In this document: positions 32,966 to 42,674 of the stretch, in pieces | How the letters are laid out: each line of letters starts with the position of its first letter | How positions within the stretch are numbered: position 1 is the first letter of the stretch | Origin: an uncultured Massilia sp. | Lineage (GTDB): Bacteria; Pseudomonadota; Gammaproteobacteria; Burkholderiales; Burkholderiaceae | NCBI GenBank assembly: GCA_946481275.1 | Contig: CAMLMV010000004.1 | Coordinates: 62,001-126,000, forward strand | Direction of reading: 5' to 3' | DNA: 64,000 bases | Made by a program: the position numbers and the translations under genes | The notes under the pieces: generated by a model | Databases searched by the model: none | What the model was told of the DNA's origin: nothing | What the model saw: only the letters and a program-made list of their open reading frames with translations

Positions 32966-34472
32966 TGGCGTCGGATGCGGCCATCATGGGCGTCGATCCG
33001 CGGTAGGTCGGCAAGCCGGTCAACACGCCTTCGAAGCCTTCCAGCGCGGCACCGACTTCGACGCCGCCGGGGCCGAGCTGGAGCTCGTGGATGGTCAGCG
33101 CATGGTGCGCCGTCCGGCTCTTGGACACGGTGATCGCACGGCGCAGCTTGCCGCCGGACTCGAAGTAACGCAGCAGCATGGTCGCATCGCTCAGGTAGCT
33201 GAGGTCGACGTCCCGTGCCGCCTCGCCGACGACGCCATGCTCGCCGAGGATCAGCGCCGTCGTGACGCCCTGCTGGTTGAGGTAGGCGAGCAGCTCGTGC
33301 ATCTGCAGCAGCAGGAACTGCTCGCCGGGCATCGCCTGCAGGTAGGCGTTGAGGCTGTCGATGGCGATGAAGGCGGCACTGTCGATTTCCACGGCGTCGC
33401 GCAGCATCTGGGCGAACTGGCCCGGCGCCAGTTCGGCCGGATCGACATGGCGCACCGTCAGGAGACCGGTGTCGAGGTACGGCCGCAAGTCCAGCCCGAG
33501 CGCGGCGGCGCGCGTGAAGAACGTCCCCATGCCTTCGTCGAACAGGTAATACGATGCTTTCTCGCCCCGCTCCAGCGCCGCCAGCATGCAGCGGACCACG
33601 ACGGTCGTCTTGCCGACGCCGGAAGGCCCGACGAACAGCGTATTGGTCCCGGCGACGAGGCCGCCGCCGAGCAGCATGTCGAGCCCATCGGATCCCGTGG
33701 AGCGTGTCACCGGTGTGAACGTCGCCACGTGTTCCGCCGCGACGAGCCGGGGGAAGATCCGGATGCCGCCCGTGTCGAGGATGTAGTCGTGGTAACCGCC
33801 CCGGAACTTGATGCCGCGCATCTTCATGATATTGACGCGGCGGCGCTCCTTGCCGAATTCCTTGGCGAGCTGTTCCAGGCTGATGACGCCGTGCGCGATG
33901 CTGTGCAGATGCTGGTCCGACTGGCTGGTCTTGTCGTCCAGCATCAGCACGGTACACGCACGCGACGCAAAAAATTGTTTGAGTGCAAGAATCTGGCGCC
34001 GGTAGCGCAGCGGATTCTGGGCCAGCAGGCGCATTTCCGACAGGCTATCGAACACGACACGCGCCGGATTGATGCGGTCGACCTCTTCCATCACGCCCCG
34101 CGCCGTTTCGCCCAGCTCGATCTCGGCCGGATGCAGGATCGACTGCTGCGCTTCGGGATCGAGCGCCTCGTCGCTGGCCAGCTCGAAGATCGACAGCTGG
34201 TCCAGCGACCAGCCATGGCTTTCCGCGACGGCATCGAGCTCATCGGCAGTTTCCGACAGGGTGATGTACAGCCCGGCTTCCCCCTTGGCCACGCCATCGA
34301 GCAGGAATTGCATGCCGAGGGTCGTCTTGCCCGTGCCGGGAGTGCCCTCGACGAGGTACACCCGTTCCGCGGTCAGGCCGCCGCCGAGGATGTCGTCCAG
34401 CCCCGGCACCCCGGTGGAAACGCGATGCGCGGGTTTGCGCGAAGTGCGGCGGGATGGAAGCGGTTCGGCCAT
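32958..34472 (-). CDS. Double-domain KaiC-like ATPase
   Basis: This 504-residue protein has two RecA-like domains: CI (about 15-250; Walker A GTPGTGKTT with K49, Walker B VVFDSL) and CII (about 255-490; Walker A GPSGVGKTT with K288, Walker B FIAIDSL). At the CII phosphosites, KaiC's Ser431-Thr432 align with S425-Y426 in DLSYLSDATMLL. The CI catalytic pair EE is SE here, and CII reads DE. kaiA and kaiB are not next to it. It is coupled to the hybrid kinase downstream. Bacterial KaiC homologs outside cyanobacteria can time or gate stress responses (known); here a signalling input to the kinase is inferred. Confidence 0.94.
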   Translation of the reverse strand: MAEPLPSRRTSRKPAHRVSTGVPGLDDILGGGLTAERVYLVEGTPGTGKTTLGMQFLLDGVAKGEAGLYITLSETADELDAVAESHGWSLDQLSIFELASDEALDPEAQQSILHPAEIELGETARGVMEEVDRINPARVVFDSLSEMRLLAQNPLRYRRQILALKQFFASRACTVLMLDDKTSQSDQHLHSIAHGVISLEQLAKEFGKERRRVNIMKMRGIKFRGGYHDYILDTGGIRIFPRLVAAEHVATFTPVTRSTGSDGLDMLLGGGLVAGTNTLFVGPSGVGKTTVVVRCMLAALERGEKASYYLFDEGMGTFFTRAAALGLDLRPYLDTGLLTVRHVDPAELAPGQFAQMLRDAVEIDSAAFIAIDSLNAYLQAMPGEQFLLLQMHELLAYLNQQGVTTALILGEHGVVGEAARDVDLSYLSDATMLLRYFESGGKLRRAITVSKSRTAHHALTIHELQLGPGGVEVGAALEGFEGVLTGLPTYRGSTPMMAASDANA

Positions 34473-34544
34473 GCAGATACGTCCTGAAAGTGTGCGCGGA
34501 ATGCGCTCAGGATGAACGCAACGGCAAGACCATTATAGGACGAA

Positions 34545-35777
34545 TCAGCCGCTCGTCAGCGCCCGGTCGACGAGCTCGATCCAGTGCGTCACCGGCGTCG
34601 CCGTCCCCGACTGCAGGTGCGAGATGCAGCCCACGTTGGCCGAGACGTATTCCTGCGCCCCTGTCGCTTCCAGGTTGGCGAGCTTGCGGTCGCGCAGCGC
34701 GTGCGCGAGCTCGGGATGCAGCACGGAATACGTGCCGGCCGAGCCGCAGCACAGATGGCTTTCCGCGCACGGCACGACGTCGACGCCGGCCGCGCGCAGC
34801 ACGCCTTCGACCTTGCCGCGGATCTGCTGGCCGTGCTGCAAGGTGCACGGCGGGTGGAACGCGACGCGCTCATGGATGCGGCCCGACAGCAGCCGCGCGA
34901 TCTCGCCCTCGAAGTCGCACATCACTTCCGACAAGTCCTTCGTCAACGCCGAGATGCGCGCCGCCTTGGCCGCATACGCCGCGTCGTGCGCCAGCAGGTG
35001 GCCGTAATCCTTGACCGTCACGCCGCAGCCGGATGCCGTCATCACGATGGCCTCCACGCCGCCCTGCGCCACGTACGGCCACCACGCGTCGACGTTGCGG
35101 CGCATGTCGGCCAGGCCCCCGTCCTGGTCGTTCAGGTGGAAGCGCACGGCGCCGCAGCAGCCGGCCTGCGGCGCTTCGATGAGCTGGATGCCGAGCACGT
35201 CGAGCACGCGCGCCGTCGCCGCATTGATGTTGGGCGCCATCGCCGGCTGCACGCAGCCCGCCAGCACGAGCATCCTGCGCGCGTGTTCGCGCGTGGGCCA
35301 CGGGCCGGGTGCGCGGACGGGCTGCAGCTTGTCCTGTAACGTGGCCGACAGCAGCGGACGCACCATCTGCCCCGCCCTGAACGCGGGCTTGAACAGGTTC
35401 GACCGCGGCAGGAATTCCTTCAGCGTCGTGCGTTTCACCCTGTCCGCGAGCGGACGCGGCACGCGCGCTTCGACCACCTTGCGGCCGATGTCGACGAGCC
35501 GTCCGTACTTCACGCCGGACGGGCACGTGGTTTCGCAGTTGCGGCACGTGAGGCACCGGTCCAGGTGCAGCTGCGTCTTGCGCGTGGGCGTCGCGCCTTC
35601 CAGCACCTGCTTGATCAGGTAGATGCGGCCGCGCGGGCCATCCAGCTCGTCGCCCAGCAGCTGATACGTCGGACACGTGGCGGTGCAGAAGCCGCAGTGC
35701 ACGCAGGCGCGCAGGATCGCGTCGGCTTCATCGCCCTCGGGCGTGCCCTTGATGAAATCGGCGAGATTCGTTTGCAT
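34545..35777 (-). CDS. glcF: Glycolate oxidase iron-sulfur subunit
   Basis: This 410-residue protein has two [4Fe-4S] motifs (CVHCGFCTATCPTY and CLTCRNCETTCPSG) and two CCG-type domains (AGCCGAVRFH, LCCGSAGTYS). It passes electrons from glycolate oxidation by GlcD/GlcE towards the respiratory chain. Length is normal for GlcF. It ends the glcDEF operon, six bases after glcE. Confidence 0.96.
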   Translation of the reverse strand: MQTNLADFIKGTPEGDEADAILRACVHCGFCTATCPTYQLLGDELDGPRGRIYLIKQVLEGATPTRKTQLHLDRCLTCRNCETTCPSGVKYGRLVDIGRKVVEARVPRPLADRVKRTTLKEFLPRSNLFKPAFRAGQMVRPLLSATLQDKLQPVRAPGPWPTREHARRMLVLAGCVQPAMAPNINAATARVLDVLGIQLIEAPQAGCCGAVRFHLNDQDGGLADMRRNVDAWWPYVAQGGVEAIVMTASGCGVTVKDYGHLLAHDAAYAAKAARISALTKDLSEVMCDFEGEIARLLSGRIHERVAFHPPCTLQHGQQIRGKVEGVLRAAGVDVVPCAESHLCCGSAGTYSVLHPELAHALRDRKLANLEATGAQEYVSANVGCISHLQSGTATPVTHWIELVDRALTSG

Positions 35778-35783
35778 GGTCTG

Positions 35784-36827
35784 TCAGTACATCCGGCCCG
35801 GGTTGAAGATGCCCGCCGGGTCGAACCCGGCTTTCAGGCGTTCGTGGATGCGGCCGATGGCAGGCGCCAGCGGTTCGAACACGCCGACGCTTTTGTCGCC
35901 GCCGCGGAACAAGGTCGCGTGGCCGCCGCACGCGCGGACGGTCGCACGGATGCGCTCCGCCGCATCGGCCGGCGCGCGCAGCCAGCGTTGCGCCCCGCCC
36001 CACTCGACCAGTTGCGGGCTGCCCAGCACGATGGCGCCGACGGTGGACGGCACGGACAAACGCCACAGCGGCATGTCGCCGTCAAAGAACGCATGCCGCT
36101 GTTCGCGCAGGCTGGCCCAGAAGCGCGCACAGTCGGGCATCACGTCGCCACCCAGCGCCCGGATGGCAGCATCGACGGCCGCATTCGCACCGGACAGCCG
36201 CAAGGACAGTACGCCGTCGTGCCAGCAGCTCGCCGACATGGGCAGCGGCTGGCCGGCCCATTCGTTCAGGCTGCGGATCGCATCCACTTCGGTCACGCCC
36301 TCGAACACGAGCGTCGCTTCGCGCGGCGCGCGCGGCAGCACTTTTACGGAGACTTCCAGCAGCAGGCCCAGGGTGCCGAGCGACCCGGCCGGCAGGCGCG
36401 ACACGTCGTAGCCGGCCACGTTCTTCATCACCTGGCCGCCGAACGACAGCACGTCGCCCTTGCCGTCCAGGAGTTTGCAGCCAAGGACGAAGTCGCGCAC
36501 GGCACCGCTGTTCGCGCGCCGCGGTCCGGACAGGCCGGATGCGATGGCGCCGCCGATGGTCGCCCCGGTGCCGAAATGCGGCGGCTCGAACGCCAGCATC
36601 TGTCCCTGCTGCGCGAGCGCCGCCTCGACCTCGGCCAGCGGCGTGCCGCAGCGCGCCGTGATCACGAGCTCCGTCGGCTCGTAGTCGACGATGCCGGTGT
36701 AGTCGCGCGTGTCGAGGATGTCGCCTTCGAGCCGCTGCCCATACCAGTCCTTGGTGCCGCCGCCGCGGATGCGCAAGGCACGCCCGGCGCGCACCTGTTC
36801 CTGAAAATGTTCGATGAGGTTCTGCAT
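35784..36827 (-). CDS. glcE: Glycolate oxidase FAD-binding subunit
   Basis: This 347-residue subunit is related to GlcD but shorter, with an FAD-binding PCMH domain: ELVITARCGTPLAEVEAALA, FGTGATIGGAIASGLSGPRR and GGQVMKNVAGYDVSRL. It starts two bases after the glcD stop. It works with GlcD and GlcF in glycolate oxidation to glyoxylate. Confidence 0.95.
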   Translation of the reverse strand: MQNLIEHFQEQVRAGRALRIRGGGTKDWYGQRLEGDILDTRDYTGIVDYEPTELVITARCGTPLAEVEAALAQQGQMLAFEPPHFGTGATIGGAIASGLSGPRRANSGAVRDFVLGCKLLDGKGDVLSFGGQVMKNVAGYDVSRLPAGSLGTLGLLLEVSVKVLPRAPREATLVFEGVTEVDAIRSLNEWAGQPLPMSASCWHDGVLSLRLSGANAAVDAAIRALGGDVMPDCARFWASLREQRHAFFDGDMPLWRLSVPSTVGAIVLGSPQLVEWGGAQRWLRAPADAAERIRATVRACGGHATLFRGGDKSVGVFEPLAPAIGRIHERLKAGFDPAGIFNPGRMY

Positions 36828-36829
36828 GG

Positions 36830-38311
36830 TCAAAAGCGCGGCAGGTCGGCAAACGGCAGCACGCCGCCGGTGACGCGCATGCGGCCCAGTTCCGCGCAGC
36901 GGCGGAGTGTCGGAATGGCCTTGTTGGGATTGAGGAGCATGCCCGGATCGAACGCGCGCTTCACCGCGAAGAAGGCGTCGAGTTCCCGCGCACCGAATTG
37001 CACGCACATGGAATCGATCTTCTCGACGCCGACGCCGTGTTCGCCCGTGATGGTGCCGCCCACTTCCACGCACAGCGCGAGGATGGCGGCGCCGAAGGCT
37101 TCCGCGCGATCCAGTTCTCCCGGCTGGTTCGCGTCGAACAGGATCAGCGGGTGCATGTTGCCGTCGCCCGCGTGAAAGACGTTCGCGCAGCGCAGGCCGA
37201 ACGTCGTTTCCATCTCTTCGATGCGCGCCAGCACGTGCGCGAGCTGCTTGCGCGGGATCGTCCCGTCCATGCAGTAGTAATCCGGCGAGATGCGGCCGGC
37301 GGCGGGGAACGCGTTCTTGCGGCCGGACCAGAAGCGCAGGCGCTCGGCCTCGCTCTGCGACACCGTGATCGCGCAGGCGCCGGCCTCGCGCAGCACCTCC
37401 GTCATGCGCGCGATTTCTTCCGCCACTTCGAGCGCTGTGCCGTCCGCCTCGCACAGCAGGATGGCGGCCGCGTCGAGGTCGTAACCCGCCTTCACGAACG
37501 GTTCGACCATGCGCGACGATGTCCGGTCCATCATCTCTAGCCCGGCCGGGATGATGCCGGCCGCGATCACGCTGGCGACCGCGTTGCCGCCCGTCGCCAC
37601 GTCGTCGAACGACGCCATGATCACCTGTGCCTGCGCCGGCTTCGGCACGAGTTTGACGGTCACTTCGGTGACGATGCCCAGCATGCCTTCCGAGCCGATG
37701 AACACGGCCAGCAGGTCGAGGCCGGGCGCATCGAGGGATTCGCCGCCGAGCTCGATGACGTCGCCTTCGATCGTACAGACGCGCACGCGCAGCACGTTGT
37801 GCACGGTGAGGCCGTATTTCAGGCAGTGCACGCCGCCCGAGTTCTCGGCCACGTTGCCGCCGATCGTGCAGGCGATCTGCGACGACGGGTCGGGCGCGTA
37901 ATACAGGTTGAACGGCGCGGCCGCTTCCGAGATGGCGAGATTGCGCACGCCCGGCTGTACGACGGCCGTGCGCGCATACGGTTCCACGCGCAGGATGCGG
38001 TTCAGGCGCGCCGTCGAGATCACGACGCCGTCCGCCAGCGGCTGCGCGCCGCCGGACAGGCCCGTGCCCGCGCCGCGCGGCACGATGGGCACGTCCAGGT
38101 CGCGGCAGACCTTCAATATCGCGAGCACCTGCGCCTCGTCGTCGGGGAGCGTCACGATCATCGGCAGTTGCCGGTAGGCGGCCAGGCCATCGCATTCGTA
38201 AGGACGGGTGTCCTCGGGATCGGCGAGGACGGCGCGCGCGGGGAGCACGGCACGCAGCGCGGCGGCCACCTGCTGCCTTCGCTCGGGGTCGACAGGAATC
38301 GAGGGAATCAT
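36830..38311 (-). CDS. glcD: Glycolate oxidase catalytic subunit
   Basis: This 493-residue FAD enzyme has the PCMH domain motif VPRGAGTGLSGGAQPLADG, the segment TIGGNVAENSGGVHCLKYG, and the C-terminal FHAGDGNMHPLILFD and TITGEHGVGVEKI metal/substrate motifs. First gene of glcDEF. A DNA-binding regulator such as GlcC is not adjacent. The divergent gene is the corrinoid adenosyltransferase. Confidence 0.97.
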   Translation of the reverse strand: MIPSIPVDPERRQQVAAALRAVLPARAVLADPEDTRPYECDGLAAYRQLPMIVTLPDDEAQVLAILKVCRDLDVPIVPRGAGTGLSGGAQPLADGVVISTARLNRILRVEPYARTAVVQPGVRNLAISEAAAPFNLYYAPDPSSQIACTIGGNVAENSGGVHCLKYGLTVHNVLRVRVCTIEGDVIELGGESLDAPGLDLLAVFIGSEGMLGIVTEVTVKLVPKPAQAQVIMASFDDVATGGNAVASVIAAGIIPAGLEMMDRTSSRMVEPFVKAGYDLDAAAILLCEADGTALEVAEEIARMTEVLREAGACAITVSQSEAERLRFWSGRKNAFPAAGRISPDYYCMDGTIPRKQLAHVLARIEEMETTFGLRCANVFHAGDGNMHPLILFDANQPGELDRAEAFGAAILALCVEVGGTITGEHGVGVEKIDSMCVQFGARELDAFFAVKRAFDPGMLLNPNKAIPTLRRCAELGRMRVTGGVLPFADLPRF

Positions 38312-38385
38312 GGAACGATTGTAAGCACAATCCCAAGGATTTGGCGTATGCTCCGGCTATCTTTTTTTGTAGGCAGGATATAAGC

Positions 38386-38940
38386 ATGGGCAATCGACTT
38401 TCGAAGATCGCGACCCGCACGGGCGACGACGGCAGCACCGGCCTCGGCGACGGCAGCCGCACCGGTAAAGACAGCGCGCGCATCGCGGCGCTGGGCGACG
38501 TCGACGAGCTGAATTCCTTCGTTGGCCTGCTGCTGTGCGAAGCCATGCCCGACGCGCTGCGCGAGGAGCTCGTCACGATCCAGCACGACCTGTTCGACCT
38601 GGGCGGCGAGCTGTGCATCCCCGGCTACCAGCTGATCAAGGACGAGCAGGTGGCGCGCCTGGATGCGCTGCTGGAAAAGTACAACGCCGACCTGCCGGTC
38701 CTGAAGGAATTCATCCTGCCGGCCGGCTCGCGCGCCGCGTCGCTCGCACACGTGTGCCGCACCGTGTGCCGCCGCGCCGAGCGCGCCATCGTCGCGCTGT
38801 CGAAGCTTGAGACGATCAACGCGCAGCCGCGCCAGTACGTGAACCGCCTGTCCGACCTGATGTTCGTGCTGGCGCGCGTGCTGAACCGCCATGCGGGCGG
38901 CAGCGACGTGCTGTGGCAGCACGAACGCAAGCGCACCTGA
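38386..38940 (+). CDS. PduO-type cob(I)alamin adenosyltransferase
   Basis: This 184-residue trimeric enzyme moves the adenosyl group of ATP onto cob(I)alamin. The N-terminal ATP loop is TRTGDDGSTGLGDGSR, then GDVDELNSFVGLL, and the core motif CRRAERAIVAL with LNRLSDLMFVLAR (here VNRLSDLMFVLAR) is intact. The ATG at 38386 has AGGA 10 bases upstream. No other cobalamin genes nearby. Confidence 0.95.
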   Translation: MGNRLSKIATRTGDDGSTGLGDGSRTGKDSARIAALGDVDELNSFVGLLLCEAMPDALREELVTIQHDLFDLGGELCIPGYQLIKDEQVARLDALLEKYNADLPVLKEFILPAGSRAASLAHVCRTVCRRAERAIVALSKLETINAQPRQYVNRLSDLMFVLARVLNRHAGGSDVLWQHERKRT

Positions 38941-38950
38941 CGGAGCGCGG

Positions 38951-39985
38951 ATGACGGCAACCTTCGACGTCCGCTTCCACGCGAATTCGTTCCAGATCGA
39001 GGGTGCGGGCCAGTTCGTCGTCGAGCCGGACTTCGTGCTCGTGCGGGGCACCGGCCGCTACGCACCTCCCTCGGCCGCGCCCGCGGAAGTGCGGCTGCGC
39101 AGGTCCGACATCGTGAACGCCCACGCCGAGGGCGACGACGTGCACTTCCAGGTACTGGACGTGCGCGAGAGCACGGCCATCACGTTCAGTGCGGCGGACG
39201 CCGCGACGGCGCAGCAAATTCTTGCCCTGCTGCCGGAACGCCAGACCGAAGCCTTCGCCCGCGCCGAGTTCGACACGTTCCACGACCGCATCGATTACTG
39301 GAGTCCGTCGACGCCCGTGATCTGGGCGCTGCTCGTGCTGAACGTCGGTATCTACTACCTGATGTGGCTCTGGCGCCGCAGCCTGCCCGGCGGCGCGCTC
39401 GGCTCCATGCTGGGCTGGGGCTGGAATTCGCCCTTCGATGCGATCCTGCGCGCCAACCAGCTCGTCGCCTGGGGCTCGAACGTCGGCATGCTGACGATGC
39501 ATGGCGAACCGTGGCGGCTCTTCACGTCGCTGTTCCTGCACGGGAGCCTGATGCACCTGGGATTCAACATGCTCGCGCTGTGGCAGGTGGGTCAGCTGGT
39601 CGAGCGCCTGTTCGGCAGCCTGCGCTTCATCGCGCTGTACGTGCTCGCCGGCCTGTGCGGCAGCATCGCCAGCGTGATGTGGAATCCGAACGTGAACACC
39701 GTGGGCGCGTCGGGCGCGATCTTCGGCATCGTCGGCGGCCTGTTCGCGTTCATGCGGCGCGAGAACAGCGGCGTGCCGCCCACCGTCGTCAAGGACCTGC
39801 GCGGCTCGCTGCTGCCGTTCCTGGTGTTCAACCTGGCGGCCGGCTTCCTGTATCCTCACACGGACAATGCGGCGCATATCGGGGGCCTGATTGGCGGCTG
39901 GCTGGCCGGGCATCTGCTGGCGCGCTCGCTGCACGTTCCTGGAGGAGAACCACGGCATGAACGACGATTTCATCGGCATCTATGA
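38951..39985 (+). CDS. Rhomboid-family intramembrane serine protease
   Basis: This 344-residue protein has an N-terminal soluble domain (about 1-115, beta-rich) followed by a six-helix rhomboid core. The catalytic serine is S254 in VGASGAIFG, the histidine is H309 in NAAHIGGLIGGWLAG, and LHLGFNMLAL gives the conserved Asn/His helix. It cleaves membrane proteins within the inner membrane. The last 29 bases overlap the next gene, so the two are coupled. Confidence 0.92.
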   Translation: MTATFDVRFHANSFQIEGAGQFVVEPDFVLVRGTGRYAPPSAAPAEVRLRRSDIVNAHAEGDDVHFQVLDVRESTAITFSAADAATAQQILALLPERQTEAFARAEFDTFHDRIDYWSPSTPVIWALLVLNVGIYYLMWLWRRSLPGGALGSMLGWGWNSPFDAILRANQLVAWGSNVGMLTMHGEPWRLFTSLFLHGSLMHLGFNMLALWQVGQLVERLFGSLRFIALYVLAGLCGSIASVMWNPNVNTVGASGAIFGIVGGLFAFMRRENSGVPPTVVKDLRGSLLPFLVFNLAAGFLYPHTDNAAHIGGLIGGWLAGHLLARSLHVPGGEPRHERRFHRHL

Positions 39986-40652
39986 CGATGCCCTCACGCC
40001 CGCGCAGTGTGCACGGATTGTTGAACGGTTCGAAACCAGCGACAAGCACCAGCGCGGCCGCACGGGCATGGGCGTCGACGTCGCGAAGAAGGACAGCTGG
40101 GACATCACGATCAGCCAGCACAAGGAATGGCACGACGTGTGCAACCTGATGGCGACGGCCGTGCGGCGCCACCTGGCCGAGTACATGGACCGCTACCGCG
40201 CCCTGCTGCTGGGCGCCCTCGCGCCCATGGTGGCGCATCCCGCCACGGGACAGCCAGTGGCGCTCTCCCTGGACAACTTCGACGAATGCGGGCGCCCGCA
40301 CCTCGATGCGCTCGTGCAGGCCATGTACCGCCCCGGCGCGCTCAACCTGCAGAAGTACCTGCGCGGCAGCGGCGGCTACCACCACTGGCATTCCGAGATC
40401 TATCCGCAGAACGCCAGCTGCGAAACGCTGCACCGCGTGCTGCTGTTCCAGTTCTACCTGAACGACGTGGCGGACGGCGGCGAAACGGAATTCCTGTACC
40501 AGCGCCGCAAGATCGAGGCGCGCGCGGGCCGGCTGATCATCGCGCCGGCCGGTTTCACGCACACGCACAAGGGCCATGTCGCGGCCAGCGGCGACAAGTA
40601 CGTGGCCACGTCGTGGATCCTGTACCGCCGCGCCGAAGAGCTCTTCAAGTAG
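39957..40652 (+). CDS. 2-oxoglutarate/Fe(II) oxygenase (prolyl-hydroxylase-like)
   Basis: This 231-residue cytoplasmic protein has the double-stranded beta-helix iron site: H145-x-E147 in HWHSEIYP and a distal histidine in THTHKG, with K214 in SGDKYVATSW for 2-oxoglutarate. The metal motif uses Glu in place of the more usual Asp, which is tolerated in the family. Relatives hydroxylate proteins or small molecules. The ATG has GGAGGAG upstream, inside the rhomboid gene. Target unknown. Confidence 0.87.
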   Translation: MNDDFIGIYDDALTPAQCARIVERFETSDKHQRGRTGMGVDVAKKDSWDITISQHKEWHDVCNLMATAVRRHLAEYMDRYRALLLGALAPMVAHPATGQPVALSLDNFDECGRPHLDALVQAMYRPGALNLQKYLRGSGGYHHWHSEIYPQNASCETLHRVLLFQFYLNDVADGGETEFLYQRRKIEARAGRLIIAPAGFTHTHKGHVAASGDKYVATSWILYRRAEELFK

Positions 40653-40750
40653 GACGGCTGGTCGAAGCCTGCCTCCACGGCGAGGCCGCGGTCGCAGTCC
40701 TGGCCGTAGCCGGTGATGGCGACCCGCAGCGCGTGCCTTGTCGCCATAGC

Positions 40751-40788
40751 AAAAACGCCACCGCCGGCCGGGCCGGGGTGGCGTTTTT
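40751..40788. terminator. Bidirectional terminator between the oxygenase and dxs
   Basis: A stem CGCCACC / GGTGGCG with a GC-rich loop is flanked by AAAAA on the left and TTTTT on the right. It works for both the oxygenase (plus) and dxs (minus), which are convergent. The stretch 40653-40805 holds no gene. Confidence 0.8.
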
Positions 40789-40805
40789 CGGGGACGCGCG
40801 CGGCG

Positions 40806-42674
40806 TCAGGTGTTGTTGACCACCAGGCGCGGCTCGCCGATGCCGAAGCGTTCGCGGATCGATGCGCCGATGCCGTGCGCATCGAGGCCGACGGAGGCCA
40901 GCAGCAGTGCCGGGTCGCCGTGGTCGATGAACCGGTCGGGCAGGCCCAGGATCAGCAGCGGCTTGGCGATGCCCGCTTCCGCCAGCGCCTCGGCCACGGC
41001 GGAACCGGCGCCGCCCATCGTGCAGCCCTCTTCCACTGTCACGAGGTAGTCGTGGTCGTGCGCCAGCTGCTTGACGAGTTCCACGTCCAGCGGCTTCACG
41101 AAGCGCATGTCGGCGACGGTCGCGTTCAGGCCTTCGGCGGCGCCGAGGCTCGGCGCCACCATCGAACCGAACGCCATGATCGCGACGCCCTTGCCTTCGC
41201 GCCGCACGATGCCCTTGCCGATCTCGAGGACGTCCAGCGCCGGCTCGATGGCCGCGCCGACACCGGCACCGCGCGGGTAGCGCACGGCGGCCGGGCCTTC
41301 GAAGCGGTAGGCCGTCGTCAGCATCCTGCGGCACTCGTTCTCGTCCGACGGCGCCATCACGACCATGTTCGGGATGCAGCGCAGGTAGGCGATGTCGTAG
41401 TTACCGGCGTGCGTGGCGCCGTCCGCGCCCACGAGGCCCGCGCGGTCCAGCGCGAACGTCACGTCCAGGTTCTGCAGCGCCACGTCGTGGATCAGCTGGT
41501 CGTAGGCGCGCTGCAGGAACGTCGAGTAGATCGCGACGACGGGCTTCATGCCTTCCGTCGCGAGGCCGCCCGCGAACGTCACGGAATGCTGCTCGGCGAT
41601 GCCGACGTCGAAGTAGCGGTCCGGGTATTCCTGGTTGAAGCGCACCATGCCCGAGCCTTCGCGCATCGCCGGCGTGATGCCGACCAGGCGCTTGTCGACA
41701 TGCGCCATGTCGCACAGCCAGTTGCCGAACACCTCGGTGTACGTGATCCTGGTCGCCTTCGCGGGCTTGATGCCTTCGCTCGGATTGAATTTGCCCGTGC
41801 CGTGGTACAGGATCGGCTCGGCCTCGGCCAGCTTGTAGCCCTGCCCCTTCTTCGTCACGACGTGCAGGAATTGCGGGCCCTTGAGCTTCTTGATGTTTTC
41901 CAGCGTCGGAATCAGGGAATCCAGGTCGTGGCCGTCGATGGGGCCGATGTAGTTGAAGCCGAATTCCTCGAACATCGTGGCCGGGACGACCATGCCCTTC
42001 GCATGCTCTTCCAGCTTCTTCGCCAGTTCCAGCATGGGCGCGGGCAGCATCGTCTTGCCGACGTTCTTCGCGGCCGCGTAGAACTGGCCCGACATCAGGC
42101 GCGCCAGGTAGCGGTTCAATGCTCCGACCGGCGGCGAGATCGACATGTCGTTGTCGTTCAGGACGACGAGCAGGTCGACGTCGTCCTCGACGCCCGCATT
42201 GTTCAGCGCCTCGAACGCCATGCCCGCGGTCATGGAGCCGTCGCCGATGACGGCGATCGCCTTGCGCTTCTCGCCCTTGATCTTCGCGGCCGTTGCCATG
42301 CCGAGCGCCGCCGAGATCGACGTCGACGAGTGCGCGGTGCCGAACGTGTCGTACTCGCTTTCGTCGCGCTTGGGGAAGCCGGACAGGCCGTTCAGCTGGC
42401 GCAGGCTGGGCATGCGCTCGCGCCGGCCCGTGAGGATCTTGTGCGAATAGGTCTGGTGGCCGACGTCCCACACGATGCGGTCTTCCGGCGTGTTGAACAC
42501 GTAGTGCAGCGCGATCGTCAGCTCGACGGTGCCGAGGTTGGACGACAGATGGCCGCCCGTCTTCGACACGGAATCGAGCAGGAACTGGCGCAGTTCATGG
42601 GCCAGCGGCGTGAGCTGGGTACGTGGCAGCTTGCGCAGGTCGGCCGGTACGTTGATGGTATCTAGCAGTTTCAT
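40806..42674 (-). CDS. dxs: 1-deoxy-D-xylulose-5-phosphate synthase
   Basis: This 622-residue TPP enzyme makes DXP from pyruvate and glyceraldehyde-3-phosphate, the first step of the MEP isoprenoid pathway. It has [16 protein letters not shown], the TPP motif starting [20 protein letters not shown], and the later transketolase domain [16 protein letters not shown] [12 protein letters not shown]. Length is normal (about 620). It abuts ispA with no gap, in the xseB-ispA-dxs operon. Confidence 0.97.
   Translation of the reverse strand: MKLLDTINVPADLRKLPRTQLTPLAHELRQFLLDSVSKTGGHLSSNLGTVELTIALHYVFNTPEDRIVWDVGHQTYSHKILTGRRERMPSLRQLNGLSGFPKRDESEYDTFGTAHSSTSISAALGMATAAKIKGEKRKAIAVIGDGSMTAGMAFEALNNAGVEDDVDLLVVLNDNDMSISPPVGALNRYLARLMSGQFYAAAKNVGKTMLPAPMLELAKKLEEHAKGMVVPATMFEEFGFNYIGPIDGHDLDSLIPTLENIKKLKGPQFLHVVTKKGQGYKLAEAEPILYHGTGKFNPSEGIKPAKATRITYTEVFGNWLCDMAHVDKRLVGITPAMREGSGMVRFNQEYPDRYFDVGIAEQHSVTFAGGLATEGMKPVVAIYSTFLQRAYDQLIHDVALQNLDVTFALDRAGLVGADGATHAGNYDIAYLRCIPNMVVMAPSDENECRRMLTTAYRFEGPAAVRYPRGAGVGAAIEPALDVLEIGKGIVRREGKGVAIMAFGSMVAPSLGAAEGLNATVADMRFVKPLDVELVKQLAHDHDYLVTVEEGCTMGGAGSAVAEALAEAGIAKPLLILGLPDRFIDHGDPALLLASVGLDAHGIGASIRERFGIGEPRLVVNNT

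Noticed and set aside
30418..34472. A true circadian clock operon
   Set aside because: No kaiA or kaiB is present and the phosphosites differ; only a KaiC-like signalling role is supported.
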